From positions 496,001-560,000 of the forward strand of contig JAAALK010000085.1 of the NCBI GenBank assembly GCA_019279435.1: a DNA stretch of 64,000 nucleotides, in the 5' to 3' direction. How positions within the stretch are numbered: the stretch's first letter is position 1; each line of letters opens with the position of its first letter. Shown one piece after another: positions 45,179 to 57,500 of this stretch. This stretch comes from Zizania palustris. Lineage: Eukaryota; Streptophyta; Magnoliopsida; Poales; Poaceae. A model generated the notes under the pieces. That model was given only the letters and a program-made list of their open reading frames with translations. It made no database searches and was not told the DNA's origin. Made by a program: the position numbers and the translations under genes.

Positions 45179-47168
45179 TGTTGGACCGGAAACGGTGACC
45201 AGAGGGGGGGTGAATGGGAGCTTTTTAAAATTTCGGGCTAAAAACTTAGCCTTCAGTTTAGTTCTGTCTTCTGCGGAACACGCTTCGAACACAACCTTCG
45301 AAGGTCTGGTTCGGAGGTGCTTCGACAGCTCTGAACACAGGCTTCGCAGGAGCAAAAGTTCGAAGCCAAGAAGACTTCGCTCCACTTACAACCCTCGGAA
45401 ATCTACTCTGCTAAGTCAGTGCAGGCTCCGCACACGGGGTGCTTCGAGCAGGCTTCGCACTTCACCCTTCGCAAGAGTGGACAGCCCTCTGAGGACTTCG
45501 ACCAAGTACTTGGCGGCAGCAACTGGTGCTGGGCTTCGTACACAAGGTCTACACGCACACAAACAGACTACGCTAAGGGCTTCGTCACAAGAAGCAAAAC
45601 GGGCCTCGATCAGGGCTTCGCTAGTAAGCTGTGAGGTCTGGCCTCAAGTTACACAGAGCGACAGCACACTAAAAAACACACTTCGCACAAAACACCCTTC
45701 GCCTAGACAGGCTTCGGTGCACTATACTAGCGAGGTATGTAACGCGAGCTCAAGCAAAAAGCACACAGAAGTAGGGCTTCGCCGCTTGAACAAGGAACAC
45801 AAAATGAATTGAACTCTGGATGAATACAGCGAGGTATGTGGCTACAGGAGCTCAACAGTAAATGCTCAAAGTGTTAAATGTTACCTACCGAGCCCCCATA
45901 TTTATAGCCCACAGTTCACCCAAAGGAAATGACTACACTACCCCTAGGGTTTACATTGATTTTGACTCTACAGAACTAAGGGGTACAAAAGGTAGTCCAC
46001 CTTTATTCTGGAGGCTTCTCTGTCAGCTTTGCAGTGGGGACAGTGTCAGCCTTTTACAGAACAGACAGTGTCAGCCTTTGCAGTCTTTGACCTTCTGGAA
46101 TCCTCCCTTCGCACGCGAGGGTGCGGTAGCTTCGGTGAGAAGCCTGAAGCCAGATGGCCTTCGCTTCGCCGAAGTCAGTCTCCGATACAGTGACGGTTTT
46201 GAGCCGAAGCCGTCAAAGCCCCTTGGGCCTTCGCACCAACACCTCCGGAGTGGACCACCACGGCTTCGCAGCTACTCCCAGCTCGAACTCTGTCAGTCCG
46301 TGTACCGAAGCCATGCAGGCCGAAGCACCTCTAGTCAACCTTGCTCCGGAGCTAGCCTTGCTCCGAAGCCTTCCACCCTCCGAAGCCCCACCTTCGGAGT
46401 ACCACCCTTCGAAGTCCCTCCTTCGTCCAAGGCCTCCGCATGAAGCATTCCATGAGCACTTCGTCGCAGTGTATCTCCCCGAGCACACTTCTCGACGAAC
46501 CTCACCCGGACCATGCCTTCGATGCACCTCGACTTCCGAGACCTTCGTCGGGTATACCTTCGCGTGCCTCCCTCCGGAGCACACTTCGAACACCTTGCCT
46601 CATTGTTGAGGACTTTGTCCACCATACTCCGAAGTCACTCCATTTGGAGTACCCTTCGAAGTGCCTCGCCTCTGAGGACTTCATCTTGGGGTACCTTCAC
46701 CCGGAGCCAGGCTCCGCACTCTCTGCCTTCATCTGGCGCACCTCGACCCGAGGTCCGACCTCAACCCCTTCGCAGCCTTCATGATCAAGCTCCCCACTTG
46801 CCTAGCATCAAGCCTTCGCTTGACCTAGGTTCACTTGCTGCGAACCGTCCGTAGCCTCCGAAGTCACCTGCGCACCACAAACAAGCAGACAAGTGTATCC
46901 AGTACCTCGGAGACCTCTCTGAGTAAACAACCTTCGGCACACACTCCGATGTACCGCCTAAAGTACCGAACCCTTCGGTACAACCCAGTCATCGTGTACT
47001 GTCGGACCCCTTTGACAGGCACACTCTGCTGCAACAGCTACAGCAAACAGACCACCGAAGCCTTCGGTGAAACAACCTCCGAACCCCTTCGGAGGGACCC
47101 CTTCGAATCAGAGGATAAAATCTGTCAATCACTCATCACAGACTCTGAAACCAACCCTTGGTTTCTCA
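45179..47168 (-). mobile_element. SD right LTR
   Basis: TGTTGGACCGGAAACGG to GGTTTCTCA, 1990 bp, same family as the other SD LTRs. Left of it is not a primer-binding site but Tat-like sequence; right of it is CCACC, matching the five bases left of 16948. U3 has two palindrome units near 47050-47095. Confidence 0.87.
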
Positions 47169-47173
47169 CCACC
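47169..47173. repeat. right CCACC duplication of SD composite
   Basis: Matches 16943-16947. Sequence after it completes the SC LTR. Confidence 0.7.
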
Positions 47174-47259
47174 AATCACTCATCACTCCAGATCGAGCAA
47201 CCTTGTCAACCACTCATCACCAAGATAAAACCCATAGTGCAACCCGACTTGGTTTCACA
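47174..47259 (-). mobile_element. SC 3' LTR, second part
   Basis: Completes the LTR begun at 15343. It aligns with 11250-11323 (shared CTTGTCAA, CACTCATCA and the end CTTGGTTTCACA) and is followed at 47260 by a polypurine tract. Confidence 0.72.
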
Positions 47260-48390
47260 ATCTCCCCCCTGTTGAGTGTATTGACAACTCCAAAAAGAAA
47301 CATGATGAAAGTCTCAAGTTTAGCGCCAAAACTCACAAAAGAGCCAAAACATGTCACTTGATAAAAGATCTCCCCATTTGGCAAAAACTCATGCAAAACA
47401 TTCTCCCCATCTTTGACAAAAGCATCCATGCATCATGTAATCCATTTCTCCCCCTTAACCAAGCAAAAACATCATGTAAACCATTTCTCCCCCTTTGGCA
47501 ATGCAAGCATCAAGGTGATAAAAATGATGCAAAGAGGGGTGTGAGGGTAGTGTGTTAATGCAACCTTCTGAAACATGACCAACTCCAATTACAGACAAAC
47601 AAGCATTTGCCTTGAATATTGTCTAAAAGTACTGTATGAAACACTCATATGAATACTATCTAAACAAAGGCTTGAGCAAGCATTTTTAGATTTTAGCAAA
47701 CTAAAAGCATCACCACTCATACTAGCATACTAGACATGGCAAGGCATGAGATGGAAAAGCTAACCAATACTATCCAGATAAGCATATCCCCCTACAAGGA
47801 GCTTCAACAAACATGATATGTAATCGATTCAAGCTTTATGATTTTTTATTTTAGTGCTAGGGGTTATTTGCAAGTCAACCTTATGCTAACCGACCAAACT
47901 AAGCCTAGGTTGAAACCATCAAAAGCTTAAAGCAATGGTCGTGGTATACACTTCAATGTCCCAGTTCATTCCAAAGTGCTATGGTAAGAAGTCTAGAACA
48001 AAGTAGTGCGTCAAAGCAAACCCACCTGGATCTTTTCAATTTTATCACAACACGACATGAATATCAATCATTTTCTTTTTTTAATTTTTAAATTTCAGCA
48101 CAATATTTTTGATAAGATCAAGTTGCGTATTAGCATCCAAGTGAAAAGGATCTAGCTACTATGTATGTAAAAGATAGAAAATTCACTCTACCTATTCATG
48201 ATTATTTCTAGACTAAGTAGTAATCATTTTCAAATTTTCAAAAATAAAAGCCATGCTCATAGAAAATATTACATGTATTCAAGCAAAGTATAGTCAACAG
48301 TATTAAAGACAATACTTCAGAAGCATAATACAACATGTACTTGTAAAGCAATTAATCATATTCCAGACGCTCGTACACACAACTCCCCCT
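47260..48390 (-). other. SC 3' internal region with polypurine tracts
   Basis: Tracts at about 47260, 47370, 47401, 47447 and 47486, followed by the non-coding block conserved in SB and SD. Near 48390 it joins directly to sequence equivalent to the gag/protease border of SD (about 26343): RNase H, RT, integrase and protease are deleted. No gene. Confidence 0.78.
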
Positions 48391-50327
48391 AAAAATATGC
48401 CAGAAAATCTCGAGTGCTCAGTGTTAGGATGAGTGAAAAACTGTTTAGGAATCCAGCATTGTAAAACTCGAGAGTCAGGCAAAGCAGTAGACGGTTTATG
48501 CATATGATATGAATCATGATATAAAGTGTGTGATCTACCTACAAAGCGCGAACCTAGAAAACGACAAGGTCTCCTAATATGTCAAGAATCAAAACCTCTT
48601 ATACGTGGTCTACCTAAAAAGCATGAACACCACGACGGGCAAAATCTCTCATGTGACCATGGGGAGCCTCAAAATCAGAATAAGAGTGAAAAACAGACTC
48701 ATGCATACCTAAAGATGGGTAATTCATGTCTTAAAAGCTCATCGCATGAGAACGTCGTTCATCCTTGATACGACGAAAGCAAAACCCAACCAAGTGACCC
48801 ACCCGCTTACAATAAGAACAATGATACACTATCTTGAGGGTATAAGTATGGGTCTAAGGTGTAAATCTCATAGTTTTCTTGGGTTTTTGCTGAGGAGTTT
48901 CCTTTGGTGGAGGTAGGGCTCTTAGTAGGTTGAGTAGGATTCTCGGCATTTTGTGTGGTGTCTAACTGGGCTCTTTCTTTCTCAAGGGTAGTGGGTGAAG
49001 TGAACACAGTTTCACTCGAAGTGTTTGGAGTGGTTCTCTTATAGCCCAACCCTAGAGCTAACCCTACCCTATCAACACACATTTTTGTTTTAGGCAAAAG
49101 CAAATCCATCCTACTCTTTCCTTTAGTGCATTTTCAACCACGGAGAGAAGATAATCATTCTCATGTTTTAATTTTTAGACTTGCTCTCTAGCAAAGTTGA
49201 GTTGGTCCTTAAGGGTGATGCAGGTGGGACATGCCAGTAGCACATCCTTAGAACACTCATCACTCTCTAATCTAGCCTTAAGTTCATCAACATGCCTGTC
49301 TCTCAAATTAATTCTTTCAAAATGTAAAGGATACTTCATGCATTTATTGATGACAACAGGACTAAACTCCACCTCCAAAAGCTGCTTTTGATTAATTTCA
49401 AGTTTTTCAACAATTTGAGCATGAGTAAAACGCAACTGAGCAAGTTCACTCATAACAACAAGACAAGACTCATATTCAGCATCATCAGACTTAGATTTTA
49501 AAATTGCAAGTTCAGTGGAAACATTTTCAAGTCTGAATTTTAGTTCTTTTCGTTCTTTAGTAGAAAGTTTCAGTAACCAACCCTAAGGACAAACAACTTC
49601 ATGTAATTCATCATTTTTAACAAGAAGCTGGTCACGGGATAGATATACCTCAGATGTGTCGAGCTCATCGGTCCTATGGATGTTGTCGGCCATGAAGCAA
49701 AGGCCAGTGAAATCTAGTTTCTTCTTCTCCTTATCCTCTTTCTTGAGAGGCTCCTCCTCCTCTGAACCTGGCTCATCGCTTGATGAAGTGTTGACGTCAC
49801 TAAGGGCGGCCACAAAAGCTCTGCCTACTTTCATGGGCACTTTGCCGCACCTCCCCTTAAAGAAGGGTTTCTTGTTCCACTTCTAGTGCTTGTGATCATT
49901 TTTATTTTTCAGTTTTTATTTAAGGCAATTGGCTTTAATATGAGAAGGATCTCCGCACTCAAAACATCCTCGAGACTCTCCTTTCCTCTGATCTCATCTA
50001 TCATTGTAGAAGCGGGTGAACTTCTTGACAATGAGAGCTATCTCCTCATCATCTAGAGTGTCCACCTGTTCTTTTGTGATAGAGACCAGGGAGGACAAGT
50101 CAAAACCACTAGAAAAAGCACAAACTCTAGAACCACTAGAAAAACTACCTCTAGATGAGGTACCACTGCCAGGAACGGAAACTAAAGCAATAGATGGCAA
50201 CAAAGAGTTTCCAAATCTTGGACGAGATGCCATGGCAATCTCAGTGGACTTGAGCTTACTAGAGAGCTCGTCGCAAGTCAACGTGTCGTAACTTGCCGAC
50301 TCCTCGATACTAGAGATCTTCACCTCC
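48391..50327 (-). pseudogene. SC gag, broken and cut by the assembly gap
   Basis: From the gap leftwards: a segment like the middle of SD gag (SFSSGSRVCAFSSGF, then TLDDEEIALIVKKFTRFY), the first zinc knuckle CFECGDPSHIKANC at about 49935-49975 followed by in-frame stops, an acidic segment, coiled-coil-like stretches (49175-49453, 48807-49109) and an Arg/His-rich tail. There are many stops and frame changes. The N-terminus, primer-binding site and 5' LTR of SC are hidden by the gap or lost. Confidence 0.8.
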
Positions 50328-50427
50328 NNNNNNNNNNNNNNNNNNNNNNNNNNNNNNNNNNNNNNNNNNNNNNNNNNNNNNNNNNNNNNNNNNNNNNNNN
50401 NNNNNNNNNNNNNNNNNNNNNNNNNNN
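50328..50427. other. assembly gap (100 N)
   Basis: Exactly 100 N, the conventional filler for a gap of unknown length. Flanks: SC gag on the left, the middle of an SD-type LTR on the right. Confidence 0.98.
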
Positions 50428-51927
50428 GAGCGAATGCACACTGACAAAGCACACCACGCACGAAAAACTACCTTCGCATCAACAGGCTTCGGTGAACTAA
50501 AACTAGCGAGGTATGCAATACGAGCTCAAGCAAAAGCACACAGAAGCAGGGCTTCGCCGCTTGAACAAGGAACACAAAATGTATTGAACTCAGAATGAAT
50601 ACAGCGAGGTCTGTCTACAGGAGCTCAACAGTGAATGCTCAAAGTGTTAAATGTTACCTACCGAGCCCCCATATTTATAGCCCACGGATTCATCCTAAGG
50701 AAGTGACTACTCTACCCCTAGGGTTTACATTCATTTTGTCTCTTCAGAACTAAGGGGTACAAAAGGTAGTCCACCTTTATTCTGGAGGCTTCTCTGTCAG
50801 CTGCAGAGGGGACAGTGTCAGCCTTTTTCAGAACAGACAGTGTCAGCCTTTACAGTGTTGACTTCTGGAACCTCCCTTCGCACCGGAGGGTGCGGTAGCT
50901 TCGGCGAGAAGCCTGCAGCCTGTTTGGCCTTCGCTCCGCCGAAGAAGTCCTTCGATACAGTGACGGTTTTAAGCCGAAGCCGTCAAAGCCCTTGGGCCTT
51001 CGCACCACCACCTCCGGAGTGGATCACCACGGCTTCGCAGCTACTCCCAGCCCGAACACCGTCCGTCCGTGTACCGAAGCCATGCATGGCCGAAGCACCA
51101 CAAGTCATCCTCACTCCGAAGCCCCACCTTCGGAGTACCACCCTTCGAAGTCCCTCCTTCGTCCAAGGCCTCCGCATGAAGCATTCCATGAGCACTCCGT
51201 CGCAGTGCCTCTCCCCGAGCACACTCCTCGACGATCCTCACCCGGACCATGCCTTCGATGCGCCTCGACTTCAGAGACCTTCGTCGGGTACCTTCGAGTG
51301 TCTCCCTCTGGAGCACACTTCGAACACCTTGCCTCCGCAGAGGACTTGCTCCACCAACTCCGAAGTCACTCCATCCGGAGTACCTTCGAAGTGCCTCACC
51401 TCCGAGGACTTGTCTCGGAGTACCTTCAGCCGGAGCGACGCTCCGCACTCCCTGCCTTCACCTGGCACGCCTCGACCCGAGGACCGACCCGGACCACCTT
51501 CGCAGCCACCGTGACGGAGCTCCCCGCTCCCCCAGCATCAAGCCTCCCGCTTGACCCAGGTTCACCTGGCTCGAACCCTGTCCGTCGGCTCCGAAGTCCC
51601 TGCGCACCACAGTCAAGCAGACAAGTGTATCCAGTACTCCGGAGACCTCTCCGGGTTAGCAACCTCCGGCACACACTCCGGTGTACCGCCCAAAGTACCG
51701 AAGCCCTCGGTACGAACCCTGTCATCGTGTACTGCCGGACCCCTCCGACGAGCACACTCCGCTGCACAGCTGCAGCAAGCAAACACCGAACATACTCCGG
51801 TGACACACCTCCGAACACCCTTCGGAGGTACCACCTCCGAAGCCCCTCCGGAGGTACCCTTCGAACAGAGGGTAAAATCCTGTCAATCACTCATCACAAA
51901 ACACCGAAACCAACCCTTGGTTTCTCA
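50428..51927 (-). mobile_element. partial SD-type Sirevirus LTR
   Basis: Matches 45656-47168 and 39300-40863, ending GGTTTCTCA at 51927. The first 480 bp or so expected of the LTR are in the gap. U3 has three palindrome units (51785-51801, 51807-51829, 51833-51855). It belongs to the SD LTR type and not to the SC type, so it is probably not the 5' LTR of SC. It abuts CACTA-1 sequence. Confidence 0.83.
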
Positions 51928-52873
51928 CGTTTCAAGCGATCAATCACCAGTAGGTATCACATTAGTAAGGCTTGAACTTTTGTCTCCGTGTTTTTTCTAT
52001 GATGGTCTGCAATAACATTTTTCTTCCTCTTCTACAACCTCTTATTCTTCTTCTGGTGGTCATTGTAGTCCTCCACACAGTCATTTGGACATTTGTATCG
52101 ACTTGCGTTGCACTGTGGACATCTCTCTAACAGTGCATACTCTTTTCGATATAGGATACAGTGGTTCGGGCATGAATCTAATGAACGCCCAAAGTCAATG
52201 GACAAATCATCTTCATTGCTTGGTACATATCAGATGGTAGACTATTGGGTTTCGACAAAACCTTTGTTAGGAGTTGTCAAAGATCTAAAAAACTAGTGTC
52301 AGACCATCCATTGTTGGTCTTTAGTTTCATAAGCTCAAGAATTGTGTACAACACAGTATACTGCTTATCGCATCTGTGGCATTCCTCGTAAAGAAGGTTT
52401 TTTGATGCTTTGTCAAGTGCTTCAAAATTATCGTATCCTTTGGTTGTAGTTCTCTGCAACAGCACCTCACGCGCAACATTTCACATCAGTTCCTACACAT
52501 CAAAGGCGTCATCATCATCATGTTGATCAACATCATGTATTATGTCGGATGTATGATCACAACCTCTTCTATGTTGATGAGCATCTCGCGGCACATCAGA
52601 ATCATCAGGAGGGTTTTGGCCCATCTCACCGTGTTTCATCCATATATAATAGTTCTTCACGAAACAATTTTTCAACAAGTGAAATCATATGGTTTCACGA
52701 TCTGAACACGGATACATCGCTTTGTTTTTACAAAATTTACAAGGACAATATATTGCCGCTTCACTCTGACGGGAAGCATATTGTGCGGCAGCTTCAGTAA
52801 ATTCAGTTACTCTGTTAAAATATGCCACCACATCTCCGTCATTGGATGAGTACATCTAGGACCTGTGCTCCAT
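51928..52873 (-). pseudogene. CACTA-1 TNP2-like transposase, N-terminal part
   Basis: An acceptor-like TTTTAG precedes ATG at 52873-52871. The frame shows the transposase-associated domain (AAIYCPCKFCKN, then HLLKNCFVKNYYIWMKHGE), an Asp/His-rich linker, NLLYEECHRC, and the start of the TNP2 domain (CPNHCILYRKEYALLERCPQC, ASRYKCPNDC). Stops include a TAG in place of Trp a few codons after the start (HRS-stop-MYSS), one before FHLLKN and several later. The DDE catalytic region is not present. Transposases of this family bind the transposon ends and excise the element in the nucleus. Confidence 0.85.
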
Positions 52874-53433
52874 CTAAAACATATATTATTTGAAAAAATA
52901 TTAATAAATTCATTATTGTTAATTTTAGTAATTTACAAATTGAAAATATATTGATTTATTATCGCACATAACAACATTAATTAAAAATGCTTTAATTCAA
53001 ACTATGTAATAAGTAGAAAAAATATTAAATAAATTAACTACATTGGTTTCTCTCTCCAAACAATATAACTCTAGATATATAATCATAAATCAAATTAAAA
53101 AATAGATTAAAACGACGTAAATCAATATACAAGTGATGAATAATTGTGAGGAGGGTCATATTTGTTCATTTGGGAGAAAGAAACACTATAAATGGAAGAT
53201 TATTTGAAAATTTCTATTCACAAACCCTAAATTAGTAAAACACTAATAACTCATTATATACTTGATTAAATACAAAATAAATGTGAAATTCGACATGGAT
53301 TTACCTCCTAGAATGAAATTCTTCAAAAGAAACGAAAACAAAGCTTACCCCTCTTTATCTAGATTTTTGTTGCCATTGTATGGACAAAATTAAATGCGAA
53401 CTCCGGTAGAACTCGGTGAGGAAGAAGGTGCAC
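52874..53433 (-). other. CACTA-1 leader / first intron
   Basis: AT-rich sequence between the promoter-like box and the acceptor site before the transposase start. No open frame of note. Confidence 0.5.
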
Positions 53434-53443
53434 ATTTATAGCC
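53434..53443 (-). promoter_or_regulatory. putative TATA box of CACTA-1
   Basis: Minus strand reads GGCTATAAATG, just inside the subterminal repeats and upstream of the transposase, where such elements have their promoter. Confidence 0.45.
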
Positions 53444-53634
53444 AGAATAGTAGTGGCGGTCGCAAGTGATGTCATCAATACTTTAGTGACGGACAACGTA
53501 CCAGTGGCGGGCAGCACAATCGCCCTCCACTACTATTTGAAAAATAGGGGCGGTCCGGGCTGACGTCAGCACCGACCGCCACTATTTTACCAATAGTAGT
53601 GGCGGGCGTTGGTGCTGCCGTCACCACTAGCAAC
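53444..53634. repeat. CACTA-1 subterminal repeat region
   Basis: Repeated TAGTGGCGG / CCGCCACTA words in both orientations, continued at 61208-61283. They probably bind the transposase partner protein. G3 is inserted at the end of this part. Confidence 0.75.
53630..53634. repeat. G3 target-site duplication, left
   Basis: GCAAC, repeated at 61203-61207. Confidence 0.93.
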
Positions 53635-54534
53635 TGATGGGGACTCGGGTGGCCCGATCTTTCGATGAGAGGATAGGTCGATTGGTAGAAGGAGAAGACG
53701 TTCACGATCCGACTACAACCATCCAAGGATGTTGCGCCTTAGCAATCGCTACACCAACTCCAAGGCTGTTCGTGATCTTTACGGAGCACGATCAACCAAA
53801 CCACGAGGGTTCTTGTTCCTGCAAGCAATCGAGAACTAGCAAGAACAAGATGAACAAGTGTGCACTCACACTAATTTCGCAGGGATACAAGGGGTGAGTT
53901 CTGGAACAGCAAAACGGCGATCTAACCGACCACGGCTTCAACTGGCAAAGTAGCGTAGCTAAACTTTGTATTCAACCAAAACTGCTTCACAACTGAAGTC
54001 TCTAGGGTATTTATAGCCCTAGGAACGTTCCCAATGTTTGGAAACTTATTACATATGGAAACTACTAAATTATTACCTAAACAGATTATCTAGAAAAAGG
54101 AAACAGATTGACTAGAAGAAGGAAAGTAGTGATTCTCCTTCCTTCGCTGGGATATCTCGGTTGAGTAAATATATTATCTGCCAAGGAGACTTTCTCAGCT
54201 TTCCAAAGAGTACTCAAACATTCCATTTGATGAAGGGATTCCAAAGTTATGATGCTTTTAATGCAGTCTATCTACATGTTGACGTGGCAGATTTTCCCAA
54301 CACGAAGTAGCTCAGCTTTCTTCTTCTTTTCCTTCATTCCTAAGCAAAATAATAGCATCACACGAATTTAGTAGTTCTCCATTCAATTGTGTATGTGTAT
54401 ACAATACAAGAAACGATTTCACCTGATAGTTTAATTGTCGCGCACGGGCTCGAGTGATTGGACCTTGTATTTCTGTTGGAGCTGGTTCTAATATATGAGT
54501 CTTGGGTTTAACCATGTCGGAGATGCCCTCATCA
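53635..54534 (-). mobile_element. G3 3' LTR
   Basis: 900 bp, TGATGGGGACTCGGG to CCCTCATCA on the plus strand, then reversed polypurine tract TCCTCCCCTTC. The last 73 codons of pol lie in it. Confidence 0.94.
54009..54017 (-). promoter_or_regulatory. TATA box in G3 3' LTR
   Basis: Minus strand CTATAAATA in a GGGCTATAAATACCC context; the same box in the 5' LTR is at 60676-60684. Confidence 0.6.
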
Positions 54535-57500
54535 TCCTCCCCTTCTTGCATTTGAGTTGTCCTCAACTCATGCTCGTTCTCTTCCCCCAAGTAGGGTCGC
54601 AAATCTGCAATGTTAAAAGTGGGACTAACCCCAAAATCTGCAGGTAACTCAAGTTTATATGCATTGTCATTAATACGTTCTAATATCTTAAAGGGACCAT
54701 CAGCTCTTGGCATCAATTTAGACTTACGTAATGCAGGAAATCGTTCTTTACGTAAATGCAACCAAACAAGATCACCAGGTTCAAAAGTTACATGCTTGCG
54801 CCCTTTGCTACCAGCAAGTTGATATTTCGCATTCATAGATTCAATGTTTGCTTTTGTTGTCTCATGGAGTTTCAGAATCATTTCAGCACGCTTTGTCGCA
54901 TCAAAATTCAATTTCTCCGTAGGTGGAATGGGTAATAAATCAATTGGGGCACGAGGAGTAAAACCATACACAATCTCAAAGGGGCAGAACTTAGTAGTAG
55001 AATGCATCGAACGATTATATGCAAACTCAATATGAGGCAAGCACTCTTCCCACATCTTAATATTTTGTTTCAAGATGGACCTAAGCATGGTAGACAATGT
55101 TCTATTCACAACTTCTGTTTGCCCATCAGTTTGAGGATGACAAGTAGTAGAAAATAACAATTTAGTTCCCAATTTAGCCCACAAAGTTTTCCAAAAGTGA
55201 CTTAGGAATTTAACATCACGATCTGAAACAATAGTGTTTGGTACACCATGCAATCGAACAACCTCCCGGAAAAACAAATCAGCAACATGGGTAGCATCAT
55301 CACTTTTATGACATGGAATGAAATGTGCCATCTTAGAAAATCTATCCACAACAACAAAAATGCTATCCCTCCCCTTCTTTGTTCTAGGCAATCCTAAAAC
55401 AAAATCCATGGATATATCTTCCCAAGGTACGCTAGGAACAGGAAGAGGCATGTAAAGACCATGTGGATGCAATCGTGACTTAGCTTTTTGACATGTCGTG
55501 CAGCGAGAGACGAAGCGTTCAACATCCCGCCTCATCTTGGGCCAAAAGAAGTGATCAGCAAGTATGTCCTCTGTCTTCTTCACACCAAAGTGTCCCATCA
55601 ATCCACCACCATGTGCCTCTTGTAACAGCAATAGACGAACAGAACAAGATGGAATACATAATTTGTTAGCCCTAAATATAAACCCATCAGTAAGGACGAA
55701 TTTGTTCCAAGTTCTTCCCTCTTTGCAATTCAGCAACACATCTTTGAAATCGTTGTCATTAGCATATTGTTCCTTAATTGTTTCTAAACCAAAAATTTTG
55801 AAGTCAAGTTGTGAAAGCAAGGTGTAACGTCTAGAAAGAGCATCAGCAATAATATTTTCCTTTCCTCTCTTATGTTTGATGACATAGGGAAAAGACTCAA
55901 TGAATTCAACCCACTTGGCATGTCTACGGTTCAATTTTGCTTGGCTTCGTATGTGTTTCAATGACTCATGATCAGAGTGTATGACAAATTCTTTGGGCCA
56001 TAAATAATGTTGCCATGTTTCTAACGACCTTACTAGAGCATAGAGTTCTTTATCATATGTTGAGTAGCTTAAACAAGGTCCAGAGAGTTTCTCACTAAAA
56101 TAGGCAACAGGCTTACCTTCTTGAATAAGTACCCCTCCAATCCCAATACCACTAGCATCGCACTCAAGTTCAAACGTCTTACCAAAATCTGGGAGCTGAA
56201 GTAGTGGGGCATTAGTCAGTCTATGTTTCAAGATGTTGAATGCATCTTCTTGTGGTTGTCCCCATTGGAACTGGACACCCTTCTTCGTCAATTCATTCAA
56301 GGGTGCGGCAATGGTGCTGAAATCTTTCACAAAACGTCGATAAAATCCAGCAAGTCCCAAGAAACTCCGCACCTGCGTGACCGTTTTAGGAGTTGGCCAA
56401 CTCTGAATTGCTTCAATCTTAGCTTGATCAACCTCAATGCCCTGTGGAGTAACAACATAGCCAAGGAAAGCAACTCGATCGGTGCAAAATGTGCACTTCT
56501 CAAGGTTACCAAACAATCGTGCAGTGCGTAAGGCATCAAAAACAGCACGTAAATGGGCAAGGTGTTCTGCTATTGATTTGCTATAAATGAGAATATCATC
56601 AAAATAGACTACAACAAATCGTCCAATAAATGTTCTTAAAATTTCATTCATCAATCTCATAAATGTACTAGGTGCATTAGTCAAACCAAAAGGCATCACT
56701 AACCACTCATATAAACCAAACTTGGTTTTGAAAGCTGTTTTCCATTCATCTCCCAATTTCATGCGAATTTGATGATATCCACTACGCAAATCAACTTTAG
56801 AGAACACAGTAGAGCCACTCAGTTCATCAAGCATATCATCTAACCTAGGAATAGGGTGACGATATCGAATTGTGATATTATTAATTGCTCTACAGTCAAC
56901 ACACATGCGCCAAGATCCATCTTTCTTGGGTACCAAAATTACTGGAACAGCACATGGACTCAAGGATTCGCGTACATACCCTTTGTCAAGCAACTCCTGA
57001 ACTTGACGATGGATTTCTTTGGTCTCCTCTGGATTAGTTCTATATGGCGCACGATTAGGCAATGCAGCTCCAGGGATCAGGTCGATCTGATGCTCGATTC
57101 CTCGGATGGGTGGTAGTCCTGGTGGGGTCTCCTTTGGAAAAACATCACAATACTCCTGCAAAAGATCAATGACAACAGGTGGCAAAGAAGGAGGAATATC
57201 CTCAAATGAGAACAAAGTTTGTTTGCACACATAAGCATAACAAGTTGTAGTAGCAACATCCAAATTTTCAGTATCAGATTTGGTAGCCAATAAACAAACA
57301 CCTTTCATCTTAATCATATTTTTATTTTTGTGGTCAACTTTTGATTCTTTCTTCTTATGTTCCTCAAGTTCCTTGACTACAATCTGGTTCTCACTTTTAG
57401 GGTGTCCCTGGTTTCTCACTTTATTAGCTCTGGCAATCTCATCTTTCAAAATATCATCAGGAGACATGGGATGCAGTACAATTTTCTTATTACCATGTAT

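Noticed and set aside
49994..50461. Open frame running through the N gap on the minus strand
   Set aside because: It is open only because N codons are not stops; the right half is LTR sequence.
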